A stretch of DNA of 64,000 nucleotides from NCBI GenBank assembly GCA_021821045.1, contig JAKACW010000022.1, forward strand, positions 1 through 64,000, given 5' to 3'. Shown piece by piece: positions 1 through 8,360 of this stretch. Positions within the stretch are counted from its first letter, which is position 1; each line of letters opens with the position of its first letter. This DNA is from Pseudomonadota bacterium. GTDB taxonomy: Bacteria > Pseudomonadota > Gammaproteobacteria > JAADHS01. A program made the position numbers and the translations under genes. The notes below the pieces were generated by a model. The model saw only the letters and a list, made by a program, of their open reading frames with translations. It was not told the DNA's origin and did no database searches.

Positions 1-37
1 GAGAGCCCTGGACGGTTGTGGGAAATCGCCAAACCGC

Positions 38-117
38 TGTGGGAGCGGATCATTCCGCGATCGAATCGGCGCCGACGCTGCGTCCGCCGAGCAATCGCAG
101 ATAGATCCGCTCCTACG
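38..117. repeat. REP/BIME-like palindromic repeat
   Basis: An arm beginning TGTGGGAGCGG at 38 is followed by a degenerate inverted arm ending near 117 (ATCCGCTCCTACG). The head matches four other copies in this window near 61.7-63.0 kb. The second arm runs over the stop codon of the glucan synthase gene that ends at 113, so the element probably sits in its 3' untranslated region. The head sequence is like Pseudomonas REP elements; no REP-associated transposase is seen in the window. Confidence 0.65.
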
Positions 118-2815
118 CTGCTTCCTTGTGGTGGCTGGTCGCCACGCCCTCGGAATCAGCCGTCGCCAGCACCGAACCGCCCAGCGGCGCGCGGCGCGAA
201 ACGCTGCTGCTGTTTGCGGGCGCCGGCGTGAACACCGGCTCCCTGCTGGACAGCACATTCATGAATGAGCAGTAAAGCGCCGCCAAATACGGCATGGCCT
301 GGATCGCCAGCACCGCGAGCCAGATCAACGCTTCGTAGTGATCCGTCCCGTAAACCCGCAGAACGCCAATAGCAGAGACGGCCAGCGCCAGCAACAGCGT
401 AAGCTCTTCCCGCGCCATGGCGAATCCGCGCCACAGCGCCGGTTTGTTCTCCGATTTGGGTGTGCGTAGGAACGGCTTGTTGTCGGTAAATAGTCCCTGG
501 ATCATGGCATAGCCAATAACGTGTGTAAGGCCCATGCCTGCAATAGCGGCGCCGACGCTCTGCCGTCCGGTGCAGGGCACACAGCGCCGATACAGCCACA
601 GCGAGGTGGCGATCTTATAGCCAAACAGCGCGAGTGTCGGTAGGACGAACGCCCACAGGGGAAATTCGAAGTACTTTGGCAGCAGTACCAAACCGAGCGA
701 CCACAACACCGCCATGTAGGCAAACACCACGAGCATGGCATCGCCAAACCAGGGAAACCAGCCCGCAAGGAAGTGGTAGCGCTGCCCCGCTGTCAAGCGG
801 CTCTTCTCCAAACCAATTAGGCGCCGCCAATGCTGTTTGATAATCTGCACCGCGCCGTAGGCCCAGCGGAACCGCTGTCCCTTGTAGCTGGCGAACGAAT
901 GGGGCGTGAGCCCCCGGCCGAAGGGTTCGTTCACGTACACCGACTCATAGCCGTTGGCCAACAAACGCAGTCCCAGCTCCGCATCCTCGCAAATGCCTTG
1001 CTCGGACCAGCCAGACAACGACGCCAGCGCAGACTTGCGAATCAAGGTCATCGTGCCGTGCTGAATGATAGCGTCCCGCTCGTTGCGGTGGACCATGCCG
1101 ATATGGAAAAAGCCGGCGTACTCCCAGTTGCACATTTCCTTGAACTTGTCGTCGTGCCAGTCGCGGTGATCCTGAGGCGCTTGGACGAAGCCAACCTTGG
1201 GATTGGCGAAATGGGGAACCAGGGAACGCAACCAATCGGGACGCACGAGGTAATCGCTGTCGACGACGCCGACAATCTCCGCGTCGTCAGCCGTCCGGGT
1301 TAACGCAAAATTCAGCGCCCCGGCTTTGAATCCCGGCCACGCCCCCAACGAAAAAAACTTGAACCGCGCGCCTAAGCTGGCGCAATGGCGCGCCACCGGG
1401 CGCCATACCGCCGGATCCTTGGTATTGTTGTCCACCACCACAACTTCGAAATTCGGGTAGTCCAACGCCGCCAGGCTATTGAGGGTTTGAATCACTAAAT
1501 GGGGCGGTTCGTTACAAATGGCGAGGTGCAATGAAACCTTCGGCGTGTGGGCGGGCAAGTAATGCGCAGTGGAATCAAACCGGCGGCGCAGGCTCTGCCG
1601 CCAACTCATTTCCACCAATTCGAAGCCGTTGATGAGCACCACCGCATAGAGAGCGATCTGCGCCGGCAACAGAACAAACCATACCATCGTGCCCAGAATC
1701 GAGAAATCATGGGTCGCCGGCAGTGCAAGGGTAATGGTAAACGCCGACGCACACGTTTGCAGCAAGAGTGCGTAGATCAGCCGTCCCCGGCTCCTGATTG
1801 ACCGCCAGGTGGAAAACAACCACAGCATCGGCAGCAACGCCAACGCTGTCGCGACGGCCGCTTCGACGTACCAGGTAGGATTGTCGACAATCGGCCCGGT
1901 GAACGCCACCTTTTGACGCCGGTCAACGTCGAACATACCCCAGTACGCGCCGACGCTGCCTTCGAATTCCGTTTTCCAAGGCTGATCGAAGGCTTCCATG
2001 ATGAAATAGTCGAGGTTCTGATCGCGTGCGACGGTAAGAAACTGGCGCAAAAAGCGCGTTTGATTCGATTGACTGGCCAGCGCATGCTTCACCCGGTTGC
2101 CGTTGCTTGGCCAGCCGACCTCGGCGATGAGAATCGGCTTGTCGGGAAACGTGCGCTTGAGCGTCATGTACTTGTCCATGACGAACCCGACCGCGTCCTG
2201 AACGTCCACGCCTTCCCAGTACGGCAGAAGGTGCGTCGCGATGAAATCAACATGATCGGCCAATTCGGGATGTTCAATCCACACGTGCCACGGCTCGGCG
2301 GAACTGATCGGCAAGGTCGTCTTGCGGCGCACCTCGTCGATGTAGCCGGCAAGCTGCGCAACGGTTAGGTCGCCGCGCAAAATGGTTTCGTTGCCGACGA
2401 TCAAACGGGAAACATTGGGATAAACGTGGGCGTTCTTGATAAGGCCCGTTACCTCGCGGGCGTTCTTTTCATGATCCCGATCCAGCCACGCGCCGGCCGT
2501 GACCCGCAAGTTGTGGCGTTGTGCGAGACGCGGCACGGCCTCCTGACCCATGGCGGAGGAGTAGACGCGCACTTCTTTAACGTGCTCGGACATGTGCAGG
2601 AGGTCTTGCTCGATCTCCTGCTCGGTAGGAAACACTTCCTCCAACGGACTGTCGTCGCGACGGAAGGGACTGAACGAAACGCCATTGATCAGGCCGCTCC
2701 ACTCAACTTCGGACTGCGGACGATTTGATGCCGACCAAAACAGTAAGTTGGCGGCCACGACCACGGCAACGATGGCCCAAGACTTGGTACGCATAGGGGA
2801 TGTCGATTTACTCAT
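113..2815 (-). CDS. ndvB: GH17-GT2 membrane beta-glucan synthase, NdvB-like
   Basis: This 900-residue protein probably makes and remodels a periplasmic or extracellular beta-glucan at the inner membrane. An N-terminal membrane anchor (about residues 13-29) is followed by a GH17 glucanase/transglycosylase domain (about 40-310) with the likely acid/base Glu143 in IVGNE and nucleophile Glu232 in IAEVGWPS. A processive GT2 domain follows (about 420-680) with VDSDY and a QRFRWAYG motif, flanked by several membrane helices. Pseudomonas NdvB has the same GH17 plus GT2 fusion and similar length; related plant-symbiont systems split the two functions. The start chosen is the ATG at 2815; Met8 is possible. 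The exact glucan linkage is inferred from the family. Confidence 0.85.
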   Translation of the reverse strand: MSKSTSPMRTKSWAIVAVVVAANLLFWSASNRPQSEVEWSGLINGVSFSPFRRDDSPLEEVFPTEQEIEQDLLHMSEHVKEVRVYSSAMGQEAVPRLAQRHNLRVTAGAWLDRDHEKNAREVTGLIKNAHVYPNVSRLIVGNETILRGDLTVAQLAGYIDEVRRKTTLPISSAEPWHVWIEHPELADHVDFIATHLLPYWEGVDVQDAVGFVMDKYMTLKRTFPDKPILIAEVGWPSNGNRVKHALASQSNQTRFLRQFLTVARDQNLDYFIMEAFDQPWKTEFEGSVGAYWGMFDVDRRQKVAFTGPIVDNPTWYVEAAVATALALLPMLWLFSTWRSIRSRGRLIYALLLQTCASAFTITLALPATHDFSILGTMVWFVLLPAQIALYAVVLINGFELVEMSWRQSLRRRFDSTAHYLPAHTPKVSLHLAICNEPPHLVIQTLNSLAALDYPNFEVVVVDNNTKDPAVWRPVARHCASLGARFKFFSLGAWPGFKAGALNFALTRTADDAEIVGVVDSDYLVRPDWLRSLVPHFANPKVGFVQAPQDHRDWHDDKFKEMCNWEYAGFFHIGMVHRNERDAIIQHGTMTLIRKSALASLSGWSEQGICEDAELGLRLLANGYESVYVNEPFGRGLTPHSFASYKGQRFRWAYGAVQIIKQHWRRLIGLEKSRLTAGQRYHFLAGWFPWFGDAMLVVFAYMAVLWSLGLVLLPKYFEFPLWAFVLPTLALFGYKIATSLWLYRRCVPCTGRQSVGAAIAGMGLTHVIGYAMIQGLFTDNKPFLRTPKSENKPALWRGFAMAREELTLLLALAVSAIGVLRVYGTDHYEALIWLAVLAIQAMPYLAALYCSFMNVLSSREPVFTPAPANSSSVSRRAPLGGSVLATADSEGVATSHHKEAA

Positions 2816-3115
2816 GCTTCAAACATGCCGACACAACCGCTTCCATGCGGCGTCGAGCACGATCAAACACATTCATTACCACGCAGGTAATCGTCTAATA
2901 AACCGGGCCCGGCCCGGACCACATCTCGTTATATTTGCGGTTGTTCAACGCTGGCGCGTCGGGCTCCGCTTCATCGCCACTCGTTCTTTACGCGGCAAAT
3001 TTTATTCCCTTTCGTGGCCACTGGAAACTGTCTGCGCGCAGCGACACTGTACCACTTTGTTTTTATAGGTTTTTATGGCAACGCTGCGCGCCCCAGCTGG
3101 ATACTGCAAGCAAAA
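2816..3115. other. intergenic region upstream of ndvB and ssrA
   Basis: About 300 bases between the divergent glucan synthase and tmRNA genes. It must hold the minus-strand promoter of the synthase gene. I see no convincing ORF, tRNA or strong hairpin in it. The tmRNA promoter lies just downstream and is listed separately. Confidence 0.5.
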
Positions 3116-3144
3116 TTGCCCGGAACCTTCCAAGTTTATATACT
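3116..3144 (+). promoter_or_regulatory. sigma-70 promoter of ssrA
   Basis: A -35 TTGCCC (3116-3121), 17-base spacer and -10 TATACT (3139-3144) lie in front of the mature tmRNA 5' end at 3166. Transcription would start around 3151, leaving a short leader for RNase P to remove, as expected for tmRNA precursors. Confidence 0.75.
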
Positions 3145-3165
3145 GTCCCAGGAAATAAGCACTTA

Positions 3166-3799
3166 GGGGGCGACATGGTTTCGACGTGGATCGCAAAACC
3201 TGAGGGGCATGCCGAGGGGCAGAGGACCTCGTAAATCTAACTGCAAAAATGATAGTTGCCAACGAAGACAACTACGCACTCGCTGCTTAAAACCCAGTAG
3301 GGTGCCGGCCGCCTGGGTCCGTGCTTGTGCGCTCAGTGTCGGGCGTCGACTCTCACAAGATCGCGATGCGGCATGTCTGGGGCCAAGTCGTTAAAACCTT
3401 CTAGACTCGCCGGTCGTTTTCCCTGCCCATCGGGTAGCGGTCGGTTAAATTCAAAGATTGGGATAAGCATGTAGATCCAAAGGCGGAGGATTTACGGACG
3501 CGGGTTCGATTAACGCAATGGTCGCCACGGGGAGTGATCCCCGTTGGAAAAAGAGGGCTCATACGGTGAACGCTAACGGACAGGGGTCCGACGCCAACGC
3601 CGTCCGGTGAAGGGGAAACCCGTAAGCCGGCTAGAGACTTATAGACTCCTAATGAGACTCGTCTCCACGGAGTACTAGGGTGAGTCGATGCCAGGGGGCA
3701 TCACTCACAATACGCCCTCCCCTGCCGGCAACGGCAGGTGAAGGAATAGTCCAGCCCCTGTCGAAAGATGGGGAAACAGCTGTCCCGCCGCCTCCACCA
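3166..3799 (+). ncRNA. ssrA: transfer-messenger RNA (tmRNA) gene with an intron in the T loop
   Basis: tmRNA rescues stalled ribosomes and tags the unfinished peptide for proteolysis. The 5' end GGGGGCGACATGGTTTCGACG is family-typical and GGGGGCG pairs with CGCCTCC before the encoded ACCA (3796-3799). The tag frame runs from the GCC resume codon at 3258 to TAA at 3288-3290 and reads ANEDNYALAA. The gene spans 634 bases, far longer than the usual 350-400. Removing 3511-3782 leaves 362 bases and restores a T arm with stem GCGGG/CCCGC and loop TTCGATT. The gene is therefore intact but split. Only the last 17 bases, including half the T stem and the acceptor strand, lie in the 3' exon, so charging with alanine should depend on splicing. 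Confidence 0.95.
3511..3782 (+). ncRNA. self-splicing group I intron inserted in the tmRNA T loop
   Basis: A 272-base insert divides the T loop after TTCGAT. The 5' exon ends in U (3510) and the insert ends in G (3782), the two group I splice-site rules. A P1 helix can form between exon CGAT (3507-3510) and internal guide GTCG (3521-3524), giving the required U-G wobble at the cut. P2 is a perfect ACGGGG/CCCCGT hairpin (3527-3544). Strong hairpins follow at 3680-3708 and 3721-3738. AAGGAATAGTCC (3741-3752) resembles the 3' strand of P7 and can pair with GACTTAT at 3636-3642 with one bulge. A GAAA-loop hairpin near 3755-3773 fits P9. There is no ORF inside. The full fold was done by eye, so P3-P6 are not assigned. 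Confidence 0.88.
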
Positions 3800-3806
3800 A
3801 TTCCAA

Positions 3807-3835
3807 CCCCTGACCGGTTTGCGGCCAGGGGTTTT
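3807..3835 (+). terminator. rho-independent terminator of ssrA
   Basis: CCCCTGACCG pairs with CGGCCAGGGG around a GTTTG loop, with one A-C mismatch, and is followed by TTTT at 3832-3835. It lies eight bases past the encoded CCA end and separates ssrA from the endonuclease gene. Confidence 0.85.
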
Positions 3836-3887
3836 CTGTGCAAGCATCGCGATTGAATCCACCCAGCGGCGCAAATAAGAAATCATC

Positions 3888-4358
3888 ATGGGAACCAGAC
3901 CTCTAAGCGAAACGGAGGCTGCCTACATTGCCGGTCTTATCGACGGAGAAGGCACAATCACTTTGACTCGCAAACATCGCGGCGAGAATCGACACCTTGC
4001 CGTCTCGATCAGTAATACGGAAACCGATTTGTTGCAGTTTGTGTTGCGAGCCGTTGGGGCAGGGAAAATTACCACGAAACGCATAGCCCGCGCGCACCAT
4101 ACCCCTAGTTATACCTACGCAATCTACAATCGTCAGGCGCTCGCGCTTCTCGAACAAGTTATACCTTTCCTTCGAACATACAGCGCAAAGCGCGCCAGCC
4201 TCATCCTCCGGGACTATCTCAACCTAACCCCGCGCAACGGTAAATACACTGAAGAACAGACACTACGCCGTAAGCGTTTCGAGAATGCCGTTTTGGACAT
4301 CACGCCAAACGTGTCAAACCCTGAAGTCACAGCTAAGAACAGAATCGTCGCATCCTAG
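3888..4358 (+). CDS. LAGLIDADG homing endonuclease, free-standing beside the ssrA intron
   Basis: A 156-residue protein with one LAGLIDADG helix, YIAGLIDGEGTI, at about residues 13-24, including the acidic metal-binding residue. A single motif in a protein of this size points to a homodimeric homing nuclease. It lies 88 bases past the tmRNA 3' end and beyond its terminator, outside the 272-base intron. The likely role is to cut intronless ssrA and spread the intron, but this rests on adjacency. The start ATG at 3888 has no strong ribosome-binding site (preceded by AATAAGAAATCATC), so expression may be low. The fold after the motif matches the family's usual small domain, and no frameshift is seen. 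It could instead be a maturase or a nuclease for another site. Confidence 0.85.
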   Translation: MGTRPLSETEAAYIAGLIDGEGTITLTRKHRGENRHLAVSISNTETDLLQFVLRAVGAGKITTKRIARAHHTPSYTYAIYNRQALALLEQVIPFLRTYSAKRASLILRDYLNLTPRNGKYTEEQTLRRKRFENAVLDITPNVSNPEVTAKNRIVAS

Positions 4359-4383
4359 ACCTTCGAAGAGTGAGCTACTTGAT

Positions 4384-5682
4384 ATGGATATCGCGCTAAT
4401 ACTCATCCTAATTCTGATCAACGGCGTCTTTGCAATGTCGGAGTTGGCCATTGTGTCCTCCCGCAAAGCGCGTTTACAGGAATTGGCCAAGCGCGGCCGC
4501 GGCGCCCAAACCGCGCTGGCGCTCCACGACGATCCGTCGCGCTTCCTGTCGACGGTTCAGGTCGGCATTACATCGGTTGGCATACTGGCCGGCGCCATCG
4601 GCGACGCCGCATTGGCGGGACCTTTGACGCAGCAGTTCGCGCAGATCCCTTTTCTCGCGCCCTATGCCAAGGCTATAGCCCTCGCGATTACGGTTCTGCT
4701 CATCACTTACTTCTCGGTGGTCGTCGGCGAGTTGGTTCCCAAACAACTGGCGTTGCTCAACCCGGAAAGGATTGCGTCGCTGATCTCTCGGCCGATGAGC
4801 TGGCTGGCCCGTGCCGCAAGTCCCGTCGTCTGGGCGCTCAGCAGCTCCAGCCGTTTATTGCTGCGAGCGCTCGGCGCGCGCCGCCAGGAGGGCCCGCCGA
4901 TAACGGACCAGGAGATCAAGGCGCTCATGGAACAAGGCGCCCAAGCCGGAGTCTTTCACGCCAGCGAACGACAATTCGTTTACAACGTCCTCAAACTCGA
5001 CGAGATGCGGGTCGGCGCGATCATGACGCCCCGCAAGCAGATCGTTGCAATCGACCTGTCGGATGCCGAAGCGGATGTTCGCGCCCAGATCGCGGACAGT
5101 CCGCACGCGCGGCTCCTGGTGTGCGAAGACGGCATCGAGCACACGGTCGGCGTCCTCGAACGGGCAACGCTTTTGAAACCCGTGCTGGAAGGCCGGCCGA
5201 TCAATGTGCGCAAAGCCATGCGGGCGCCGCTTTTTATCCCCGACACAGTGACCGCGATACATCTCTTGGAGTTGTTCAGAAAATCGAAGAACGAATTCGC
5301 CGTCGTCATCGACGAGTACAGCGAGGTGCAGGGCGTGGTCACGCTCAATGATGTGTTGTCCGCCATTGTGGGCGACGTTGCCATGGAGGAAGCGTTGTCC
5401 GACCCGGACATCCGGCAGCGACAAAATGGCTCGTGGTTGGTCGACGGCGGCACCGCCGTGGAACGCATCAAGTCGCTTCTCGACATTCATCAGGACTTGC
5501 CCGGCGAAGAAATTAACGCGTATCACACCCTCGGCGGATTTGTCATGCACCGCTTGGAGCGCGTCCCTCGAGCCACGGACAACTTCGAGTATCTGGGTTG
5601 GCGCTTCGAGGTTGTCGACATGGACGACACTCGCGTGGACAAAGTGTTGATCGAACGGGCAAAAGGTCAGCCGCCCGCCTGA
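4384..5682 (+). CDS. CNNM/CorC-HlyC family membrane protein (DUF21-CBS-transporter-associated domain)
   Basis: A 432-residue inner-membrane protein with an N-terminal DUF21 transmembrane domain (about 1-185; hydrophobic opening MDIALILILILINGVFAMSE), a CBS pair (about 205-330, MTPRKQIVAIDL and FAVVIDEYSEVQGVVTL) and a C-terminal CorC/HlyC domain (about 345-425). Family members are linked to magnesium/cobalt efflux or polyamine tolerance (E. coli YtfL/PaeA). The frame is open back to 4285 within the endonuclease gene, but the ATG at 4384 begins the membrane helix and lies after AGAGTGAG, so it is the better start. It is unrelated in function to the upstream intron and endonuclease. Confidence 0.88.
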   Translation: MDIALILILILINGVFAMSELAIVSSRKARLQELAKRGRGAQTALALHDDPSRFLSTVQVGITSVGILAGAIGDAALAGPLTQQFAQIPFLAPYAKAIALAITVLLITYFSVVVGELVPKQLALLNPERIASLISRPMSWLARAASPVVWALSSSSRLLLRALGARRQEGPPITDQEIKALMEQGAQAGVFHASERQFVYNVLKLDEMRVGAIMTPRKQIVAIDLSDAEADVRAQIADSPHARLLVCEDGIEHTVGVLERATLLKPVLEGRPINVRKAMRAPLFIPDTVTAIHLLELFRKSKNEFAVVIDEYSEVQGVVTLNDVLSAIVGDVAMEEALSDPDIRQRQNGSWLVDGGTAVERIKSLLDIHQDLPGEEINAYHTLGGFVMHRLERVPRATDNFEYLGWRFEVVDMDDTRVDKVLIERAKGQPPA

Positions 5683-5699
5683 CCATGCCGGTAACGTCG

Positions 5700-6461
5700 T
5701 TAGTCGACCCACACCACTTCGGTTTCAAGCGTTCCATCATCGAACAAGCGCAGCCAGCGCCAGCCGGGCGGTTTGGTGTCGAGAGCGAAGTGTTCCTGCT
5801 TGGGAAGGAACTGCGCACAGGTCGACGGCGACCCCAGCAACCTCACCCCGGCGCGGATTTCGTCCCATTCCTGGTGAATGTGGCCCCAGATGACGGCGCG
5901 CACGTTTGTAAAGCGGCCGATCACCGTAAACAACTCATTCGGATTTTCCAGCCCAATGCCGTCCAGCCAGTGGCTGCCGATTTTGACCGGCTGATGATGC
6001 AGACACACGATTGTGTGCTGCCCCGGATGCGCGGCCAGCGCCTTGTTCAAGTCCCCAAGCTGCTGCGCGGACAGGCGCCCCCCGACTTCACCGTCGATCT
6101 GGGTGTTGAGCAGGAAAAACTGCCACGCCCGGTGCTGCACTCGAAATGGAAAAGTCAGTCGACCGTTGTAGCGGCCGCTGACAGCGCCCGCCATGTCATG
6201 ATTGCCCGCAAGCCCATAAATCGGCGCGGACAGCGCATCGAGATCCCGCGCCAATCGCTCATAGGCCGGGGCGCCTTCGTCATGCACGAGGTCACCCGTC
6301 GCCAGGATAAATTCAGGCTCGACCCGCGACGCGTTGATGGAAGCAATGACCCGGTCCAAAGACGCAGCGGTGTTGACGTCAAACAACGTGCCGTTGGAGT
6401 CGGCGAAGTAATGCATGTCGGTGATTTGAACGACGGTGAAACTGGAATTCGCCATGGTCAT
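5700..6461 (-). CDS. cpdA: 3',5'-cyclic AMP phosphodiesterase CpdA (metallophosphoesterase)
   Basis: A cytoplasmic class III phosphodiesterase that hydrolyses cAMP. The metal-binding motifs are all present in order: DMHYF (D-x-H type), GDLVHDEG, GNHD, HHQPV and GHIHQE. The length of about 253 residues is typical. The start chosen is the ATG at 6461, which overlaps the tsaB stop as TGATG; an in-frame GTG lies one codon upstream and another ATG at 6455. The overlap indicates translational coupling with tsaB. The convergent CNNM gene ends 17 bases away. Substrate identity is from the family; other metallophosphoesterases are possible. Confidence 0.85.
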   Translation of the reverse strand: MTMANSSFTVVQITDMHYFADSNGTLFDVNTAASLDRVIASINASRVEPEFILATGDLVHDEGAPAYERLARDLDALSAPIYGLAGNHDMAGAVSGRYNGRLTFPFRVQHRAWQFFLLNTQIDGEVGGRLSAQQLGDLNKALAAHPGQHTIVCLHHQPVKIGSHWLDGIGLENPNELFTVIGRFTNVRAVIWGHIHQEWDEIRAGVRLLGSPSTCAQFLPKQEHFALDTKPPGWRWLRLFDDGTLETEVVWVD

Positions 6462-7165
6462 CACGCCGGGGCTTTTTGCTGGGAACGAGCGGGCAGGTCG
6501 ACGACCTTGTCCCGCAGGTAAACGGGAATGGCATCTTCCGGCGGCACACTCTCGCCGCGCGCCAGGTTCGCCGCGCCCAATGTCAACAAGTCCAGCGCAT
6601 GGGGATAGCGTTCGGGATCCATCTCATCGATCGCGCCACCCAGCGCAGACTGCAGTTCCACCTCAAAGGTTCGAAATCCCAGCCCGCACCCGAACCAACC
6701 CGCACCCTCCGGAGGGCGCACGGTGCCGGGGTTCGTAACCGCTTCGGCCAGTACGCACCGCGCCTCGTCGTTTTCGATTGTGTAACCGCCGTAATAGACT
6801 TCGCCCATGCGGGCATCGAGGGCACAGAGCACGCGCTGCACACCCCGCTCGCGGAATGCGCCTTGCGCCATAGCGGCAAGGGTCGATACCGGCACCACCG
6901 GCACATCAGCGCCAAGCGCCAAGCCTTGCGCCACACTCATGGCGATGCGCACGCCGGTGAATCCCCCGGGACCGCGTCCGACGACGATCCCATCGAGATC
7001 GCGTAATTGCGCACCGGCTTCCGCCAGCAAGGAATCGATCATCGGAAGAATAAGATCGCCGTGGGCTTTAGGCGCAATCTGGTGCCGAAACGTGTCGTGT
7101 CCGGACCACCTCAGTGCGACGGTGCATGCTTCGGTGGACGTGTCAAAAGCCAGTAGCTTCCTCAA
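6461..7165 (-). CDS. tsaB: tRNA threonylcarbamoyladenosine biosynthesis protein TsaB
   Basis: TsaB (YeaZ) pairs with TsaD for the t6A37 tRNA modification. The 234-residue protein begins LLAFDTSTEACTVAL and has the conserved GRGPGGFTGVRIAM segment (about 63-76) of the ASKHA-fold family. The start is a TTG at 7165 preceded by GAGAGAAC; no in-frame ATG or GTG lies upstream before the coding similarity begins. The stop overlaps the cpdA start. Length and order fit an intact gene. Confidence 0.92.
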   Translation of the reverse strand: MRKLLAFDTSTEACTVALRWSGHDTFRHQIAPKAHGDLILPMIDSLLAEAGAQLRDLDGIVVGRGPGGFTGVRIAMSVAQGLALGADVPVVPVSTLAAMAQGAFRERGVQRVLCALDARMGEVYYGGYTIENDEARCVLAEAVTNPGTVRPPEGAGWFGCGLGFRTFEVELQSALGGAIDEMDPERYPHALDLLTLGAANLARGESVPPEDAIPVYLRDKVVDLPARSQQKAPA

Positions 7166-7292
7166 GCTGTTCTCTCTGTGCGGGTATCAATAAAGGGATT
7201 TCGCCTGAACCGAGATGCTAGCAAAACATTTCCAAAAACAATACCACGCGGGATTGATTTCGCGTTCAGGCAAGATCAGCACCGGCCTCGGG

Positions 7293-7298
7293 TATAAT
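7293..7298 (+). promoter_or_regulatory. probable -10 box upstream of sohB
   Basis: A perfect TATAAT lies 45 bases before the sohB start in the intergenic region between divergent tsaB and sohB. No good -35 hexamer is seen at 16-18 bases, so this is only a partial promoter call. Confidence 0.45.
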
Positions 7299-7342
7299 GC
7301 CCCGCCTGACGGCACCGCAAGCAACGGCACAAGGAGATCGGG

Positions 7343-8350
7343 GTGGAAGAATTTATTTTCGAATATGGTCTGTTCTTCGCCAAAACGCTCACGATTTTGG
7401 CGGGAATCGCCCTTTTGATCGCCTTGGTGGCGAGCATGTCCTCGCGCAAGGAGGACAAAGAGCATCTCGAGATCAAAAAAATTAACGACAAATATCGCCA
7501 ATTCGAGTCGACGCTGAATGCCGAACTGCTCAGCAAAAAGGAATGGAAGCGCTACCAGAAAAACGCCAAGCACCTGGAAAAGCGGACCGAAGGCGAGCAT
7601 ACCCGCAAACGGATTTTCGTACTCGAATTCGACGGCGATATCAAAGCATCCGCAACCGCGTCGCTGGCGGAAGAGATCACCGCCGTGCTGACCGTGGCCA
7701 CCCCCTCGGATGAAGTCTTCGTCCGCGTGCACAGTGCCGGCGGGTTCGTTCACGCCTATGGCCTGGCGGCCTCGCAACTGCAACGGCTGCGCCAGGCGCA
7801 GATTCCGCTGATCGTCGCGGTGGACAAGGTCGCGGCCTCCGGCGGCTACATGATGGCCTGCGTCGCCAACCGCATCCTCGCAGCGCCCTTCTCGATCATC
7901 GGATCCATCGGTGTGGTAGGCCAGATTCCGAACCTACACCGTCTGCTGAAAAAGCACGATATCGACTACGAACTGCACACCGCCGGCAAGTTCAAACGCA
8001 CGCTGACGGTTTTCGGCGAGAACACCGACGCCGCGCGGGAAAAGTTTCGCGAAGATCTTGAAGAGACGCACAAGCTCTTTAAAGACTTTATCCGACAACA
8101 CAGACCGCATTTGGACTTGGAGGTGGCCGCCACGGGCGAGTACTGGCACGGGGTTGAAGCGGAAAAACTAAAACTCATCGATGAAGTATCCACCAGCGAC
8201 GACTATTTGCTGAAGGCATCGCAGCACGCCGATTTGTATCAAGTCCACTACACCGTAAAAGTCGGTCTAGCCAGCCGAATACAAGACTTTTTCGGCAAGC
8301 TTGCCGCGCCGCGGAATCAGATCGAAAAACTATTCCCTTTCCAGCAATAG
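7343..8350 (+). CDS. sohB: inner-membrane serine protease SohB (peptidase S49)
   Basis: A 335-residue S49-family membrane protease acting on envelope proteins. It has an N-terminal membrane helix (about 12-31), a charged linker with the SohB-specific segment, and the protease fold from about 90. The nucleophile is Ser166 in AASGGYMMAC and the general base is probably Lys218 in AGKFKRTLTVF. The start is GTG at 7343 with an excellent AAGGAGATC site 8-10 bases upstream. Length is close to E. coli SohB. Confidence 0.92.
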   Translation: MEEFIFEYGLFFAKTLTILAGIALLIALVASMSSRKEDKEHLEIKKINDKYRQFESTLNAELLSKKEWKRYQKNAKHLEKRTEGEHTRKRIFVLEFDGDIKASATASLAEEITAVLTVATPSDEVFVRVHSAGGFVHAYGLAASQLQRLRQAQIPLIVAVDKVAASGGYMMACVANRILAAPFSIIGSIGVVGQIPNLHRLLKKHDIDYELHTAGKFKRTLTVFGENTDAAREKFREDLEETHKLFKDFIRQHRPHLDLEVAATGEYWHGVEAEKLKLIDEVSTSDDYLLKASQHADLYQVHYTVKVGLASRIQDFFGKLAAPRNQIEKLFPFQQ

Positions 8351-8360
8351 ACGTAGACGC

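Noticed and set aside
3511-4358. Whether the intron runs on to include the LAGLIDADG gene
   Set aside because: The acceptor strand CGCCTCC and CCA at 3789-3799 pair exactly with the tmRNA 5' end, so the 3' exon is before the terminator. No second copy is seen after 4358.
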